Positions 1 to 10,391 of a stretch of DNA of 15,401 nucleotides are shown one piece after another. Position numbers and translations under genes: made by a program. The notes beneath the pieces were generated by a model. That model did not search any database. It was not told the DNA's origin and saw nothing but the letters and a program-made list of their open reading frames with translations. The stretch spans positions 1-15,401 of the forward strand of contig CANRIE010000008.1 in the NCBI GenBank assembly GCA_947630585.1. Reading direction: 5' to 3'. Within the stretch, counting starts at the first letter, position 1. Each line of letters begins with the position of its first letter. This stretch comes from an uncultured Bacilli bacterium. GTDB taxonomy: Bacteria > Bacillota_I > Bacilli_A > RF39 > UBA660.

Positions 1-758
1 CTAGTAACTTTATTTTTAGAGTTCGCGAATTTGAACAAATGGAATATGAATTTTTCTGTAAACCAGATACTGATTTAGAATGGTTTAAATATTGGAAACA
101 ATTCTGTATGGATTTCTTAATTAAACTTGGACTTACCAAAGAAAATTTAAGATTTAGGGATCATAGTAAAGAAGAATTAAGTTTCTATTCCAAAGCAACA
201 ACTGATATTGAATACTTATTCCCAATGGGTTGGGGTGAACTTTGGGGAATTGCTGATCGAACTGACTATGACCTTAATTGTCATATCTCACATTCTAAAG
301 AAGATTTAACTTACTTTGACCAAGATACTAATGAACGTTATGTACCATATGTAGTTGAACCAAGTGTTGGGGTTGATAGATTAGTTTTAGCTCTACTTTG
401 TGATGCGTATAAACCAAATTATGAAGAAAACGGGGTTACAAGAGAATTATTAAAAATTAATTATAAATTAGCACCATACAAAGTAACCGTATTACCACTT
501 ATAAAAAAACAACATGCAGAACTTGCTAATGAAATTTACGAGAAACTAGTTTCAAGTTTCCCAACCACTTATGATGAAACAGGTAATATTGGTAAACGTT
601 ATCGCCGGGCTGATGCCATCGGAACGCCATTTTGTATTACAATCGATGATGAAACAATAAAGAATAACACAGTTACAATAAGAGACAGAGACACCATGGA
701 ACAAGAAACTATCAAAGTAGATGAAATTATAGATTATGTAAATGCAAGAATTAAATAA
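1..758 (+). CDS. glyS: Glycyl-tRNA synthetase, C-terminal part (5' end outside window)
   Basis: Class II aminoacyl-tRNA synthetase that charges tRNA(Gly) with glycine in the cytoplasm. Only the last 251 codons are present. The reading frame is open from base 3, with no start; the ATG at 39 is internal, because the codons before it read SNFIFRVREFEQ, the conserved catalytic-domain stretch of the single-chain (alpha2, eukaryote/Mollicutes-like) GlyRS family. Class II motif 3 appears as GVDRLVLALLCDAY, followed by the HGTP anticodon-binding domain (LAPYKVTVLPLIKKQHAELA through RYRRADAIGTPFCITID to the end). This is not the GlyQ/GlyS two-subunit enzyme. A hairpin terminator overlaps the stop codon. 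Identification is firm; only the N-terminal part is missing. Confidence 0.95.
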   Translation, partial: SNFIFRVREFEQMEYEFFCKPDTDLEWFKYWKQFCMDFLIKLGLTKENLRFRDHSKEELSFYSKATTDIEYLFPMGWGELWGIADRTDYDLNCHISHSKEDLTYFDQDTNERYVPYVVEPSVGVDRLVLALLCDAYKPNYEENGVTRELLKINYKLAPYKVTVLPLIKKQHAELANEIYEKLVSSFPTTYDETGNIGKRYRRADAIGTPFCITIDDETIKNNTVTIRDRDTMEQETIKVDEIIDYVNARIK

Positions 759-772
759 TATCTTGCATTTTT
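740..772 (+). terminator. Intrinsic terminator of glyS
   Basis: A 10-bp perfect stem (740-749 with 761-770) around an 11-nt AT loop leads into a run of five T at 768-772. The left arm lies inside the last codons of glyS, so the stop codon sits in the loop. The stem is AT-rich and of moderate strength. Confidence 0.65.
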
Positions 773-792
773 AATCTTGAATATGATAAAAT
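763..792 (+). promoter_or_regulatory. Probable priA promoter
   Basis: TTGCAT (763-768), an 18-bp spacer and TAAAAT (787-792) preceded by TGA form an extended -10. The same TGn-TAANAT arrangement occurs at three other promoters in the window. The -35 overlaps the glyS terminator stem. Confidence 0.5.
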
Positions 793-814
793 TTTCTAAA
801 ACGGAAGTGATAAC

Positions 815-2977
815 ATGTTAATAAGTGTACTAGTTGAATTATCAAATCGGAATATAAATAAGACATTTACTTATTTAGTACCTAAGAATTTAGAATCTAA
901 AATTAAGGTAGGAGTTAGAGTACTCGCACCATTCGCTAACTTTAAATTAGAAGGTTTTGTTTTAGAAATATTAAAGGATGATAGCAAGCCTGAATACGAA
1001 TTAAAAGAAATAATTGATGTAATAGACGAAGATATTGTTTTAACAAAAGAATTACTTGAACTTGGAAAATATATAAGTGAAAAAACTTTAGCAACTTTAA
1101 TATCAGCTTATCAAGTCATGCTTCCGAATGGTTATAAAGCAAAGAAAAATAAAAAAATAAATATTAAATATGAAACTTATGTTTATCTTGATGAATTAAA
1201 ATTAGAAAATACTAAATTAACCGATAAACAATTACAAATTATTAATATTTTAAGAAAAAGTAAAAATATAACTTATACTTATTTAAAAAATATTAATACT
1301 AGTGTTGATACTTTAATTAAAAAAGGAATATTAATTAAAGAGAAGGTGCCAGTTTATAGATTAAATGATAATGTTGAAAGAAAAGAAAAATATCCTTTAA
1401 CAAGTTTACAACAACAAGTGTTTGAAAGTGTTGACTTAGATAAAAATAATACTTATTTGTTATATGGAGTAACAGGAAGTGGGAAAACTGAGGTTTACAT
1501 GGAATTAATTGAAAAAGTTATTAGTATGGGGAAATCTGCAATTGTGTTAATTCCAGAAATTAGTTTAACTCCGCAAACAGTTTTAAGATTTAAAGAAAGA
1601 TTTGGAAGCATTATAGCTATATTTCATTCCGGGTTATCAGATTCCGAGAAATATGATGAATATAGAAAAATCAAAAAAGAAAATATAAAAATAGTAATTG
1701 GGGCAAGATCTGCAATTTTCGCACCTCTTGAAAATATTGGCATAATTATTGTTGATGAAGAGCATTCAAGTTCTTATAAACAAGATAATATGCCAAGATA
1801 TGATGCTATTGAAATTGCTAAGTGGCGAGGAGAGTATCATAACGCGCCAGTTATTTTAGGATCGGCAACACCTACTTTAGAATCATTTGCAAGAGCTATG
1901 AAAGGTGTTTATAAACTATTGGTTTTAGATAAAAGAGTAAATAATCGACCTCTTCCTAATGTTTTAATTGTTGATATGTTTAAAACTAAGAAGGTCACGA
2001 AGTTCTTTTCAGAAATCTTAATTAATAAAATGCAAAATGTTTTAGAAAGAGGTGAACAAGTAATCTTATTTTTAAATAAACGGGGGTATGCGAGTTCCCT
2101 AACTTGTAATAATTGTGGGAAGACATTTACGTGTCCTAATTGTGAGATTACTTTAACTTATCATAAATCAAGTGGAATGCTAAGATGCCATTATTGTGGA
2201 TATGCAGAAGCTAAAAAAGATAAGTGTCCTAGTTGTAAATCGGAAGAATTAGCGATAGGTGGAAGTGGCACCGAACAAATTGAAGAAGAATTAAAAAGTT
2301 TATTTTCAAATTATAAAACTATTAGAATGGATTTTGATACAACAACGAAAAAAGGAAGCCATGAACGAATCATTAATGATTTCAAAGATAAAAAATATAG
2401 TATTTTAATCGGAACGCAAATGATTGCTAAAGGGTTAGACTTTAAAGATGTAACATTAGTTGGAGTAATAAATGCTGATAATAGTTTAAATATTCCCGAT
2501 TTTAGAAGTAGTGAAGTAACGTTTGATTTATTAAATCAAGTAAGTGGAAGAAGTGGACGAGGCGAGAAAAAAGGAGAAGTTGTTATCCAAACTTATAACC
2601 CTAACCATTATGCAATTAACTATGCTAAAGATAATAATTATGTTGGGTTCTATAAAGAAGAGATGAAAAATCGAAAATTACTAGGTTATCCTCCTTATTA
2701 CTATTTAGTTTTAGTAAGAATTAAAGGTGAAGATTATAACTTGATATCTAAAGAGGTATCTAAAATCAAAGAGTATTTAAAATCTAATTTAGATTTAGCT
2801 ATTTTAGGTCCAAGTCTTGCAACACCATTCCGGGTTAACGGAATCTATAGATTTAATATTATCATTAAATATAAACAAGAAAATAACTTACGAACTATCT
2901 TAGAAAATTTATTAAATCATTATAAAACTAATAATAAAATAAAAATAGATGTTGATTTTAATCCACGAAGTTTCTAA
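815..2977 (+). CDS. priA: Primosomal protein N', replication restart helicase PriA
   Basis: ATP-dependent 3'-5' DNA helicase that recognises stalled or collapsed forks and starts reloading of the replicative helicase. At 720 aa it has the usual PriA length. The N-terminal 3'BD domain (from LISVLVELSNRNINKTFTYLV) is followed by the helicase core, with Walker A GVTGSGKT at residues 218-225, DEEH at 314-317, and GSATPT downstream. The zinc-binding insert has four CxxC pairs at C431/C434, C440/C443, C458/C461 and C471/C474. Helicase motifs V/VI include GTQMIAKGLDF and QVSGRSGRG. The start is supported by GGAAGTGAT three bases before the ATG. The gene is monocistronic, flanked by the glyS terminator and a shared convergent terminator. 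Confidence 0.97.
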   Translation: MLISVLVELSNRNINKTFTYLVPKNLESKIKVGVRVLAPFANFKLEGFVLEILKDDSKPEYELKEIIDVIDEDIVLTKELLELGKYISEKTLATLISAYQVMLPNGYKAKKNKKINIKYETYVYLDELKLENTKLTDKQLQIINILRKSKNITYTYLKNINTSVDTLIKKGILIKEKVPVYRLNDNVERKEKYPLTSLQQQVFESVDLDKNNTYLLYGVTGSGKTEVYMELIEKVISMGKSAIVLIPEISLTPQTVLRFKERFGSIIAIFHSGLSDSEKYDEYRKIKKENIKIVIGARSAIFAPLENIGIIIVDEEHSSSYKQDNMPRYDAIEIAKWRGEYHNAPVILGSATPTLESFARAMKGVYKLLVLDKRVNNRPLPNVLIVDMFKTKKVTKFFSEILINKMQNVLERGEQVILFLNKRGYASSLTCNNCGKTFTCPNCEITLTYHKSSGMLRCHYCGYAEAKKDKCPSCKSEELAIGGSGTEQIEEELKSLFSNYKTIRMDFDTTTKKGSHERIINDFKDKKYSILIGTQMIAKGLDFKDVTLVGVINADNSLNIPDFRSSEVTFDLLNQVSGRSGRGEKKGEVVIQTYNPNHYAINYAKDNNYVGFYKEEMKNRKLLGYPPYYYLVLVRIKGEDYNLISKEVSKIKEYLKSNLDLAILGPSLATPFRVNGIYRFNIIIKYKQENNLRTILENLLNHYKTNNKIKIDVDFNPRSF

Positions 2978-2996
2978 GAAAATTTAAAACATTAAA

Positions 2997-3027
2997 AAAG
3001 GAAAGAGTTTTAGAATTTCTTTCCTTT
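2997..3027. terminator. Bidirectional terminator between priA and the phosphoesterase gene
   Basis: A perfect 9-bp stem, AAAGGAAAG (2997-3005) with CTTTCCTTT (3019-3027), lies between two converging genes. A-runs on the left and T-rich bases on the right let it serve both strands. The right arm overlaps the stop codon of the minus-strand gene. Confidence 0.75.
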
Positions 3028-3928
3028 ATTTATGCCTTTGTTTTATTTCTTCGTTAGTATAATTAATTACATTGGCACCTTTATAAAATAATTTATCAAA
3101 TATACTTAAAGAAGTTAAACTTGCTAAACTAGTAATAGATGGAGTAATAAGTAAATTTGTTTGATTATTAAGGGAAACTTTTCCTCTTAGATATTTAGTA
3201 TCTTTTAAATTAAATGACCTTGATGGTGTAATTAAACCACGATTATTTTGACCGATTAAATTTAAAAGAGTTTCGAGTGGGAATATTTTTACTTGAGTCA
3301 TACCATTATGATTATGTCCTGAAATACATAAACTAATATTTTTTAATAAACCAAATTTATTTAAAACAAATATAGAATTAGGATAATGACATAACAAAGT
3401 TGTAGTTTTATGGGCACTATTATTTAAATAAAGATAATTTTGTTTATTAAGATAAGTATCATCAAATCCATCTTTAAAATCTAAAAAATCAGGATTAATT
3501 ATAACTATATTATCACCATTGGGAAGTTCTAAAAATTTATTATCGTCTAAAATAATATTAGAATACTTAAAAGATAAATTTAATAATATTTCTTTAAATC
3601 TAGTATCATTTAACCAATGTTTATCATATTTAGATGAAAAATAAACTAAATCGTGACTACCAAAAGCAATATAAGTTGGAGCATAATTACCTAGAATTTT
3701 AAGAAATAATAATAAACTTTCTAAAGATTCTTTATTATCTAAAACATTTGTTGCATCAACTATATCTCCAACTAGATAAATAACATCATAATCAAACTTA
3801 TTTAATTCTTTAATAATAGCATTTAATTTATAGTTATCTTTTAAACTATAATAATGAATATCGGAAATAACGAAAGCTTTTAAACCTTTATTATTTGCAG
3901 TTTCAATATCATGATAGAATAATTTCAT
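3026..3928 (-). CDS. Calcineurin-like metallophosphoesterase
   Basis: Predicted 300-aa metal-dependent phosphoesterase; the substrate cannot be told from sequence. The calcineurin-type motifs are in order: D-x-H (SDIHYYS, D23 and H25), GD (LVGDIVDA, D55), GSHD (residues 90-93), a lone His (LLCHYP, H181) and GHNH (204-207). The third motif has Ser where the family normally has Asn (GNHD), a residue that usually ligates the metals. The frame is open to an ATG at 3979, but I place the start at 3928. There GGAAGTGAT stands three bases upstream, as in priA and addB, and a consensus promoter lies at 3951-3979, inside the longer version. No signal peptide or membrane segment is evident. It converges on priA and diverges from the valS leader. 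Confidence 0.85.
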   Translation of the reverse strand: MKLFYHDIETANNKGLKAFVISDIHYYSLKDNYKLNAIIKELNKFDYDVIYLVGDIVDATNVLDNKESLESLLLFLKILGNYAPTYIAFGSHDLVYFSSKYDKHWLNDTRFKEILLNLSFKYSNIILDDNKFLELPNGDNIVIINPDFLDFKDGFDDTYLNKQNYLYLNNSAHKTTTLLCHYPNSIFVLNKFGLLKNISLCISGHNHNGMTQVKIFPLETLLNLIGQNNRGLITPSRSFNLKDTKYLRGKVSLNNQTNLLITPSITSLASLTSLSIFDKLFYKGANVINYTNEEIKQRHK

Positions 3929-3950
3929 AGTATCACTTCCTAATCTTAAT

Positions 3951-3979
3951 ATTATAGTTGAGGTTATGCGATTTGTCAA
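3951..3979 (-). promoter_or_regulatory. Consensus promoter of the phosphoesterase gene
   Basis: On the minus strand TTGACA, exactly 17 bases, then TATAAT: a perfect consensus sigma-A promoter. Transcription would begin near 3944, leaving a leader of only about 16 nt, which rules out the longer reading frame. Its -35 is 8 bp from the -35 of the divergent T-box promoter. Confidence 0.85.
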
Positions 3980-3987
3980 AAAAAGAG

Positions 3988-4016
3988 TTGCATTTTTAAA
4001 ACATGTGTGTTAATAT
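3988..4016 (+). promoter_or_regulatory. Promoter of the T-box/valS transcript
   Basis: TTGCAT (3988-3993), 17 bp, TAATAT (4011-4016), with TGT directly before the -10 (extended -10). Start expected near 4023, just ahead of the T-box leader. Confidence 0.75.
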
Positions 4017-4022
4017 ATAGTA

Positions 4023-4237
4023 AATCTTATGAAATTGAGGAGTATATTATTTGAATTTAAAGAGAGTTAGTGGAAGGTGCAAACTAATAAGGATAATAAT
4101 AGAAGGTAGCAAGGGAAGAGTATATCTGAAATAATTAGGATATAATGTTAATCGCATTAAGATTATAAGGTAATTAATAATTACAAATTAAGGTGGTACC
4201 ACGAACTTTCGTCCTTTAGGATGAAGGTTCTTTTTTT
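4023..4237 (+). promoter_or_regulatory. T-box riboswitch leader, tRNA(Val)-responsive
   Basis: The untranslated leader of valS senses uncharged tRNA. The diagnostic T-box AAGGTGGTACCACG lies at 4190-4203, complementary to the tRNA acceptor end. Upstream, AGAGAGTTAGTGGAAGGTGC (from 4060) matches the conserved stem I elements. The likely specifier codon is GTA (Val) at 4106-4108, after AGAAG; its exact position is my inference from spacing and the downstream gene. The leader ends in a terminator hairpin at 4203-4237. Uncharged tRNA(Val) should favour the antiterminator and switch valS on. Confidence 0.92.
4203..4237 (+). terminator. Regulated terminator of the T-box leader
   Basis: A 12-bp stem, 4203-4214 with 4219-4230 (two G-U pairs), has a TTTA loop and is followed by seven T. 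Its left arm starts at the end of the T-box sequence, so antiterminator and terminator exclude each other. Confidence 0.9.
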
Positions 4238-4252
4238 GAGAGGAGAATAGAT

Positions 4253-6781
<2,529 letters not shown>

Positions 6782-6783
6782 GT

Positions 6784-6823
6784 AACTGATATGAGATTAA
6801 ATAATTAATTTCATATCAGTTTT
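6784..6823 (+). terminator. Terminator of valS
   Basis: AACTGATATGA (6784-6794) pairs perfectly with TCATATCAGTT (6811-6821), and the stem extends inwards through a G-U and three A-T pairs. It is followed by TT C TTT, a modest T-tract. Confidence 0.75.
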
Positions 6824-6874
6824 CTTTATCTAATAGGATAGGATATAAATGTGATTAAATTCTCAAAAATAAAG

Positions 6875-6903
6875 TGTACAAAATTAAAAAAATATTATAT
6901 AAT
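6875..6903 (+). promoter_or_regulatory. Promoter of the membrane-anchored surface protein gene
   Basis: TGTACA (6875-6880), 17 bp, TATAAT (6898-6903). Transcription start is expected about 17 nt before the start codon. Confidence 0.65.
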
Positions 6904-6926
6904 GATTAAGGTAGTTAGGTGATATG

Positions 6927-8003
6927 ATGAAAAAATTAATTATAATGTTATTATTACTATTTAGTGCGATTAATGTTCAAGCTTTAACATATAAAGATAC
7001 AACAATAGAAGGAAGCGAGGAAGCATCCTTAGGAGAAGAAGTTAAACTAACATTTAATATAAATTTTCAAGGATTTGTTAAAGATAGATATCAAGGCGAC
7101 GGTATTTTAAATCTTGCCTATGACTTAAAATTTGATAATAAAGTATTAGATATTGTCGATATAACAACCGATGGTTTTAAATCAATTATCTATGAGACAG
7201 ATGACAACTCATATCTTGTTTTAAATCAAGTGGATGATACTTTTGAAACAAAGTCAAAGTGTCTTAATGAATCTCTTTACTGTGATAATTATAGATCTGA
7301 TATCACGTTCTATGTAAAGGATTCTACTAAAGATAAAGTTGATATTACTTTAGATAATCTTACAGTTGGACTTGTTAATTTAGAAAACTTAGATACTAAC
7401 TTCGAGAACAATAAAATAAATTCATTAGAAAGTTCTCCAAATATTACTAAAACTATAACTATTAAAAAGAAAGATGCTGATATAAATTTCCAAAGTATAA
7501 TTGTAAAACCAAGCTCTAAAGTTGATATTAAAGAAATTGTTAAAGAACATGATCCAATTTCTAAAACTAAAGAAAATGGTAGTAATAGTAATTTAAAATC
7601 TCTTGAAATAGAAGGATATGAATTAAATTTTGATAAAAATGAAAAGTTTTATGATTTAGTAATTGATGATAGTATTAATGAATTAAATGTTAAGGCAACT
7701 CCAGAAGACCCTGATGCAACTTATGAAATAATAGGAGCCGATGACTTAAATAAAAATAGTAGAAAAATTACTGTTGAAGTTAAAGCCCCAGATGGCACGA
7801 AAACTAAATATACGATAAGTTTAAAAAGTAAAAATAATGTAGTAACAACAGAAGAAGAAAAGCCTCAAGAATTTAAATTAGAAAGTAAACATTTAGTAAT
7901 TGGATTTATAATTTTATGCAGTCTAATTCTTCTTATTCTAATCATTATTTTAATTAATAAAATAAGAGATAGAAAACTTGATAAAGGTTTAAGAAATTTT
8001 TAA
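6927..8003 (+). CDS. Secreted, C-terminally anchored protein with cohesin-like and cadherin-like domains
   Basis: Predicted surface protein of 358 aa, function unknown. It starts with a Sec signal peptide (MKKLIIMLLLLFSAINVQA, cleavage probably after QA). Residues ~25-175 form a beta-rich domain whose pattern (GEEVKLTFNINF; LAYDLKFDNKVLDIVDI) resembles cohesin-type modules, with a likely disulphide pair in KCLNESLYCDNY. Residues ~223-303 (LKSLEIEGYELNFD to TKYTISLKSK) match the cadherin-like beta-sandwich family often found on Firmicute surfaces. A transmembrane helix (~323-344) and a short basic tail (KIRDRKLDKG) anchor it, leaving the bulk outside. Two adjacent ATGs exist (6924, 6927); the second restores the GGTGAT-N3-ATG spacing of its neighbours. 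The domain names are by eye and the cohesin assignment is tentative. Confidence 0.8.
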   Translation: MKKLIIMLLLLFSAINVQALTYKDTTIEGSEEASLGEEVKLTFNINFQGFVKDRYQGDGILNLAYDLKFDNKVLDIVDITTDGFKSIIYETDDNSYLVLNQVDDTFETKSKCLNESLYCDNYRSDITFYVKDSTKDKVDITLDNLTVGLVNLENLDTNFENNKINSLESSPNITKTITIKKKDADINFQSIIVKPSSKVDIKEIVKEHDPISKTKENGSNSNLKSLEIEGYELNFDKNEKFYDLVIDDSINELNVKATPEDPDATYEIIGADDLNKNSRKITVEVKAPDGTKTKYTISLKSKNNVVTTEEEKPQEFKLESKHLVIGFIILCSLILLILIIILINKIRDRKLDKGLRNF

Positions 8004-8022
8004 AGTCAAATTGACTTTTTTT
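8002..8022 (+). terminator. Short terminator after the surface-protein gene
   Basis: AAAGTCA (8002-8008) pairs with TGACTTT (8012-8018), with a 3-nt loop; the T-run continues to 8022. It overlaps the TAA stop at 8001-8003. Confidence 0.65.
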
Positions 8023-8023
8023 C

Positions 8024-8052
8024 TTTTCAAATAAATAAATATAATATATAAT
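8024..8052 (+). promoter_or_regulatory. Possible addBA promoter
   Basis: TTTTCA (8024-8029), 17 bp, TATAAT (8047-8052), placed between the preceding terminator and addB. The -10 is perfect; the -35 matches only four of six bases. A second TATAAT at 8040-8045 lacks a -35. Confidence 0.45.
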
Positions 8053-8072
8053 TAGATTTAGGAAGTGATATC

Positions 8073-10391
8073 ATGAGAACCCTATTAATAGTTGACAATA
8101 ATATGAAAGAAAAAGTCTTAGAATTAATAAACATGGAAGAAAAATTAATAAATGTTAAAATCATGACTAATCAAGACTTTTTAAATCATTATTTCTTTGA
8201 TTATGATAAAAAGGCTATTTATTATCTTAAAAATAAATATAATTTAACTCCTAGCAATGCTAAAGTTTATTTAGATAATATCAAATATGTTATAGAAAGT
8301 AGTAGTAAAGATGAGAAAGTCTTATTACTGAAAGAAATGTATAATTATTTACTAGATAATAACTTACTAATTATAGATAATTACTTTAAAGAGTATTTAA
8401 AAACAATTAAGATAAATGTATTAATAACTTCAAAATTAGATAAATTTACTAAAAATATCTATGATAAAATAAATGCTTCTTATATTAACTTTGATTTAGA
8501 TGAGTATACTAATAACCAGCCTATATATCACTTTAAAACCATTGATGAAGAGATTGAATATGTATTTAATAGAATAAGTTTATTAATTAAAGATAATATT
8601 AGTTTAAATAATATTAAAATAATTAGTTTAGGAAGTGAATACAATAACTACTTAAATAGATTTTCTAAGTTATATCATATTAATTTAAATAATTTAGCTA
8701 AAGAATCTTTATATGGAACAATTGCTGCTAACCAAATAATTAATATGATTAAAGAAAAAAATAAGAAAGAAATAAATGCTTATTTAAATAGTAAACATGA
8801 TGATGTGTATAATACTATTTTTAATATCTTAAATAAATATTACTTTGTTGATGATTTAAATTTAGTTTTAGATATGATTAAAGAAGATTTTAAAGAAACT
8901 TCTATTAAAAGAACAATTTATAAAGAAGCAATCGAAATAATTAACTTAAATAGTTATTTAATAGATAAAAAAGATTTTGTCTTTATCTTAGGATTCAATT
9001 TAGAAAATATTCCTAAAACTTATAAAGATATAGATTTTTTAAATGATAACTTAAAACAACAATTAGGATTATTTACAAGTTTAGAATTAAATTTAAAAGA
9101 AAGAGAAGAAGTTACTTATCACTTAAATCATATTTCTAATTTAACTATTACTTATAAAGATATAGATCCTTATAATACTTTTAATAAAACTAATTTAGAA
9201 ATAAAAGAAATAATTGATGCTCCAAGTATTCCTAATGAAACTTCAAATTTATATAATGAAATTAAATTAGCAAGTAATCTTGATTTAATGCTTAAGTATG
9301 GAACAAAAGAGGGGGACACCAGTATTCTTTTTAATACTTATCCTGATATTCCTTATTTAAAATATGATAATAAATTTAAAGGAATAGACTATGAAGATAA
9401 TAAAATAACTTTATCATATACTTCTTTAAATAACTTTTATCATTGTAAATTTAGATACTATATTGATAATATCTTAAAATTAAATATCTATGAAGAAAGT
9501 TTTAAAACTTATATTGGTAGTTTATTTCATTATGTATTAAGTAAGATGTTTAATGATAATTTTGATTTCAATTTAGAATTTAATAATTATATTAAAGATA
9601 AAGAATTTAGTAAAAAAGAAAGATTTTATTTAGAAATACTAAAAGAAGAATTAAAGAAGATAATTGAAGTTATCAAAGTTCAACATAATATAAGTGGTTT
9701 TAATGATTTAAAATTAGAACAAGAAATTAAATTAAATTATGATAATGATGTTTTTAAAGGTTTTATTGATAAAATAATGTATAAAGAAAAAAATAATCAA
9801 ACTTATATTAGTGTTATTGATTATAAAACCGGAACCCCTAAACTTGATATGACTAATGCAATTTATGGAATTGATATGCAATTACCTATCTATGCTTATT
9901 TAATTAAGAAAAGTAATTTATTTTTAAATCCCAAGATAGTAGGGTTCTATTTTGAACAAATAATGTCTAATATTCCAACATTTGATAAGAAATTAAGTTT
10001 AGATGAGGTTCGTTATAATAATTTAAAACTGCAAGGATATACAATTGATGATATGGAAATTGTACCAGTTTTTGATTCAACTTATGAAGATAGTAAACTA
10101 ATTAAAAGTATGAAAGTATCGAGTAAAGGTTTTTATGGCTATACCAAAGTATTAAGTGAAGATGCAATTGATAAATTAGTCGAGATTGTTGATTCGAAAA
10201 TAAAAGAAGCATTTACAGAAATTAAAAGTGGTAATTTTCAAATTGATCCAAAAGTAATAGGAGGAAATATGGTTGGATGTTTATATTGTAAGTATCAAGA
10301 TTTATGTTTTAAAACCGGGAATGATTATAAATACTTAAAGAAACAAGATTTTTCATATTTAGGAGGTTGCGATGGCGAAGTGGACAGTTGA
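8073..10391 (+). CDS. addB: AddB-type nuclease subunit of the AddAB helicase-nuclease, short form
   Basis: Second subunit of AddAB, which resects double-strand breaks and loads RecA after Chi recognition. The C-terminal RecB-like nuclease domain is clear: LSYTSLNNFYHC (~449-458), a histidine in GSLFHYVL, D566 in GFIDKI and DYK at 583-585 (VIDYKTG). The four iron-sulphur cysteines typical of AddB are C458, C736, C739 and C745 (last three spaced CxxC-x5-C). At 772 aa it is about 400 shorter than Bacillus AddB (~1166), and no Walker A (GxxGxGKS) is visible in the N-terminal half, so the helicase-like part looks reduced and non-ATPase. GGAAGTGAT stands three bases before the ATG. It overlaps addA by 20 nt, suggesting translational coupling. 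Confidence 0.85.
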   Translation: MRTLLIVDNNMKEKVLELINMEEKLINVKIMTNQDFLNHYFFDYDKKAIYYLKNKYNLTPSNAKVYLDNIKYVIESSSKDEKVLLLKEMYNYLLDNNLLIIDNYFKEYLKTIKINVLITSKLDKFTKNIYDKINASYINFDLDEYTNNQPIYHFKTIDEEIEYVFNRISLLIKDNISLNNIKIISLGSEYNNYLNRFSKLYHINLNNLAKESLYGTIAANQIINMIKEKNKKEINAYLNSKHDDVYNTIFNILNKYYFVDDLNLVLDMIKEDFKETSIKRTIYKEAIEIINLNSYLIDKKDFVFILGFNLENIPKTYKDIDFLNDNLKQQLGLFTSLELNLKEREEVTYHLNHISNLTITYKDIDPYNTFNKTNLEIKEIIDAPSIPNETSNLYNEIKLASNLDLMLKYGTKEGDTSILFNTYPDIPYLKYDNKFKGIDYEDNKITLSYTSLNNFYHCKFRYYIDNILKLNIYEESFKTYIGSLFHYVLSKMFNDNFDFNLEFNNYIKDKEFSKKERFYLEILKEELKKIIEVIKVQHNISGFNDLKLEQEIKLNYDNDVFKGFIDKIMYKEKNNQTYISVIDYKTGTPKLDMTNAIYGIDMQLPIYAYLIKKSNLFLNPKIVGFYFEQIMSNIPTFDKKLSLDEVRYNNLKLQGYTIDDMEIVPVFDSTYEDSKLIKSMKVSSKGFYGYTKVLSEDAIDKLVEIVDSKIKEAFTEIKSGNFQIDPKVIGGNMVGCLYCKYQDLCFKTGNDYKYLKKQDFSYLGGCDGEVDS

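Noticed and set aside
3929..3979. 17-codon N-terminal extension of the phosphoesterase to an ATG at 3979
   Set aside because: It would place the start upstream of a perfect consensus promoter (3951-3979); the internal ATG at 3928 has GGAAGTGAT at the spacing used by neighbouring genes.
10389..10391. TGA read as tryptophan (Mycoplasma code)
   Set aside because: addB ends naturally here over addA, read-through would meet TGA repeatedly within a few codons, and conserved tryptophans use TGG. The toxin-like gene also ends TGA TAG.
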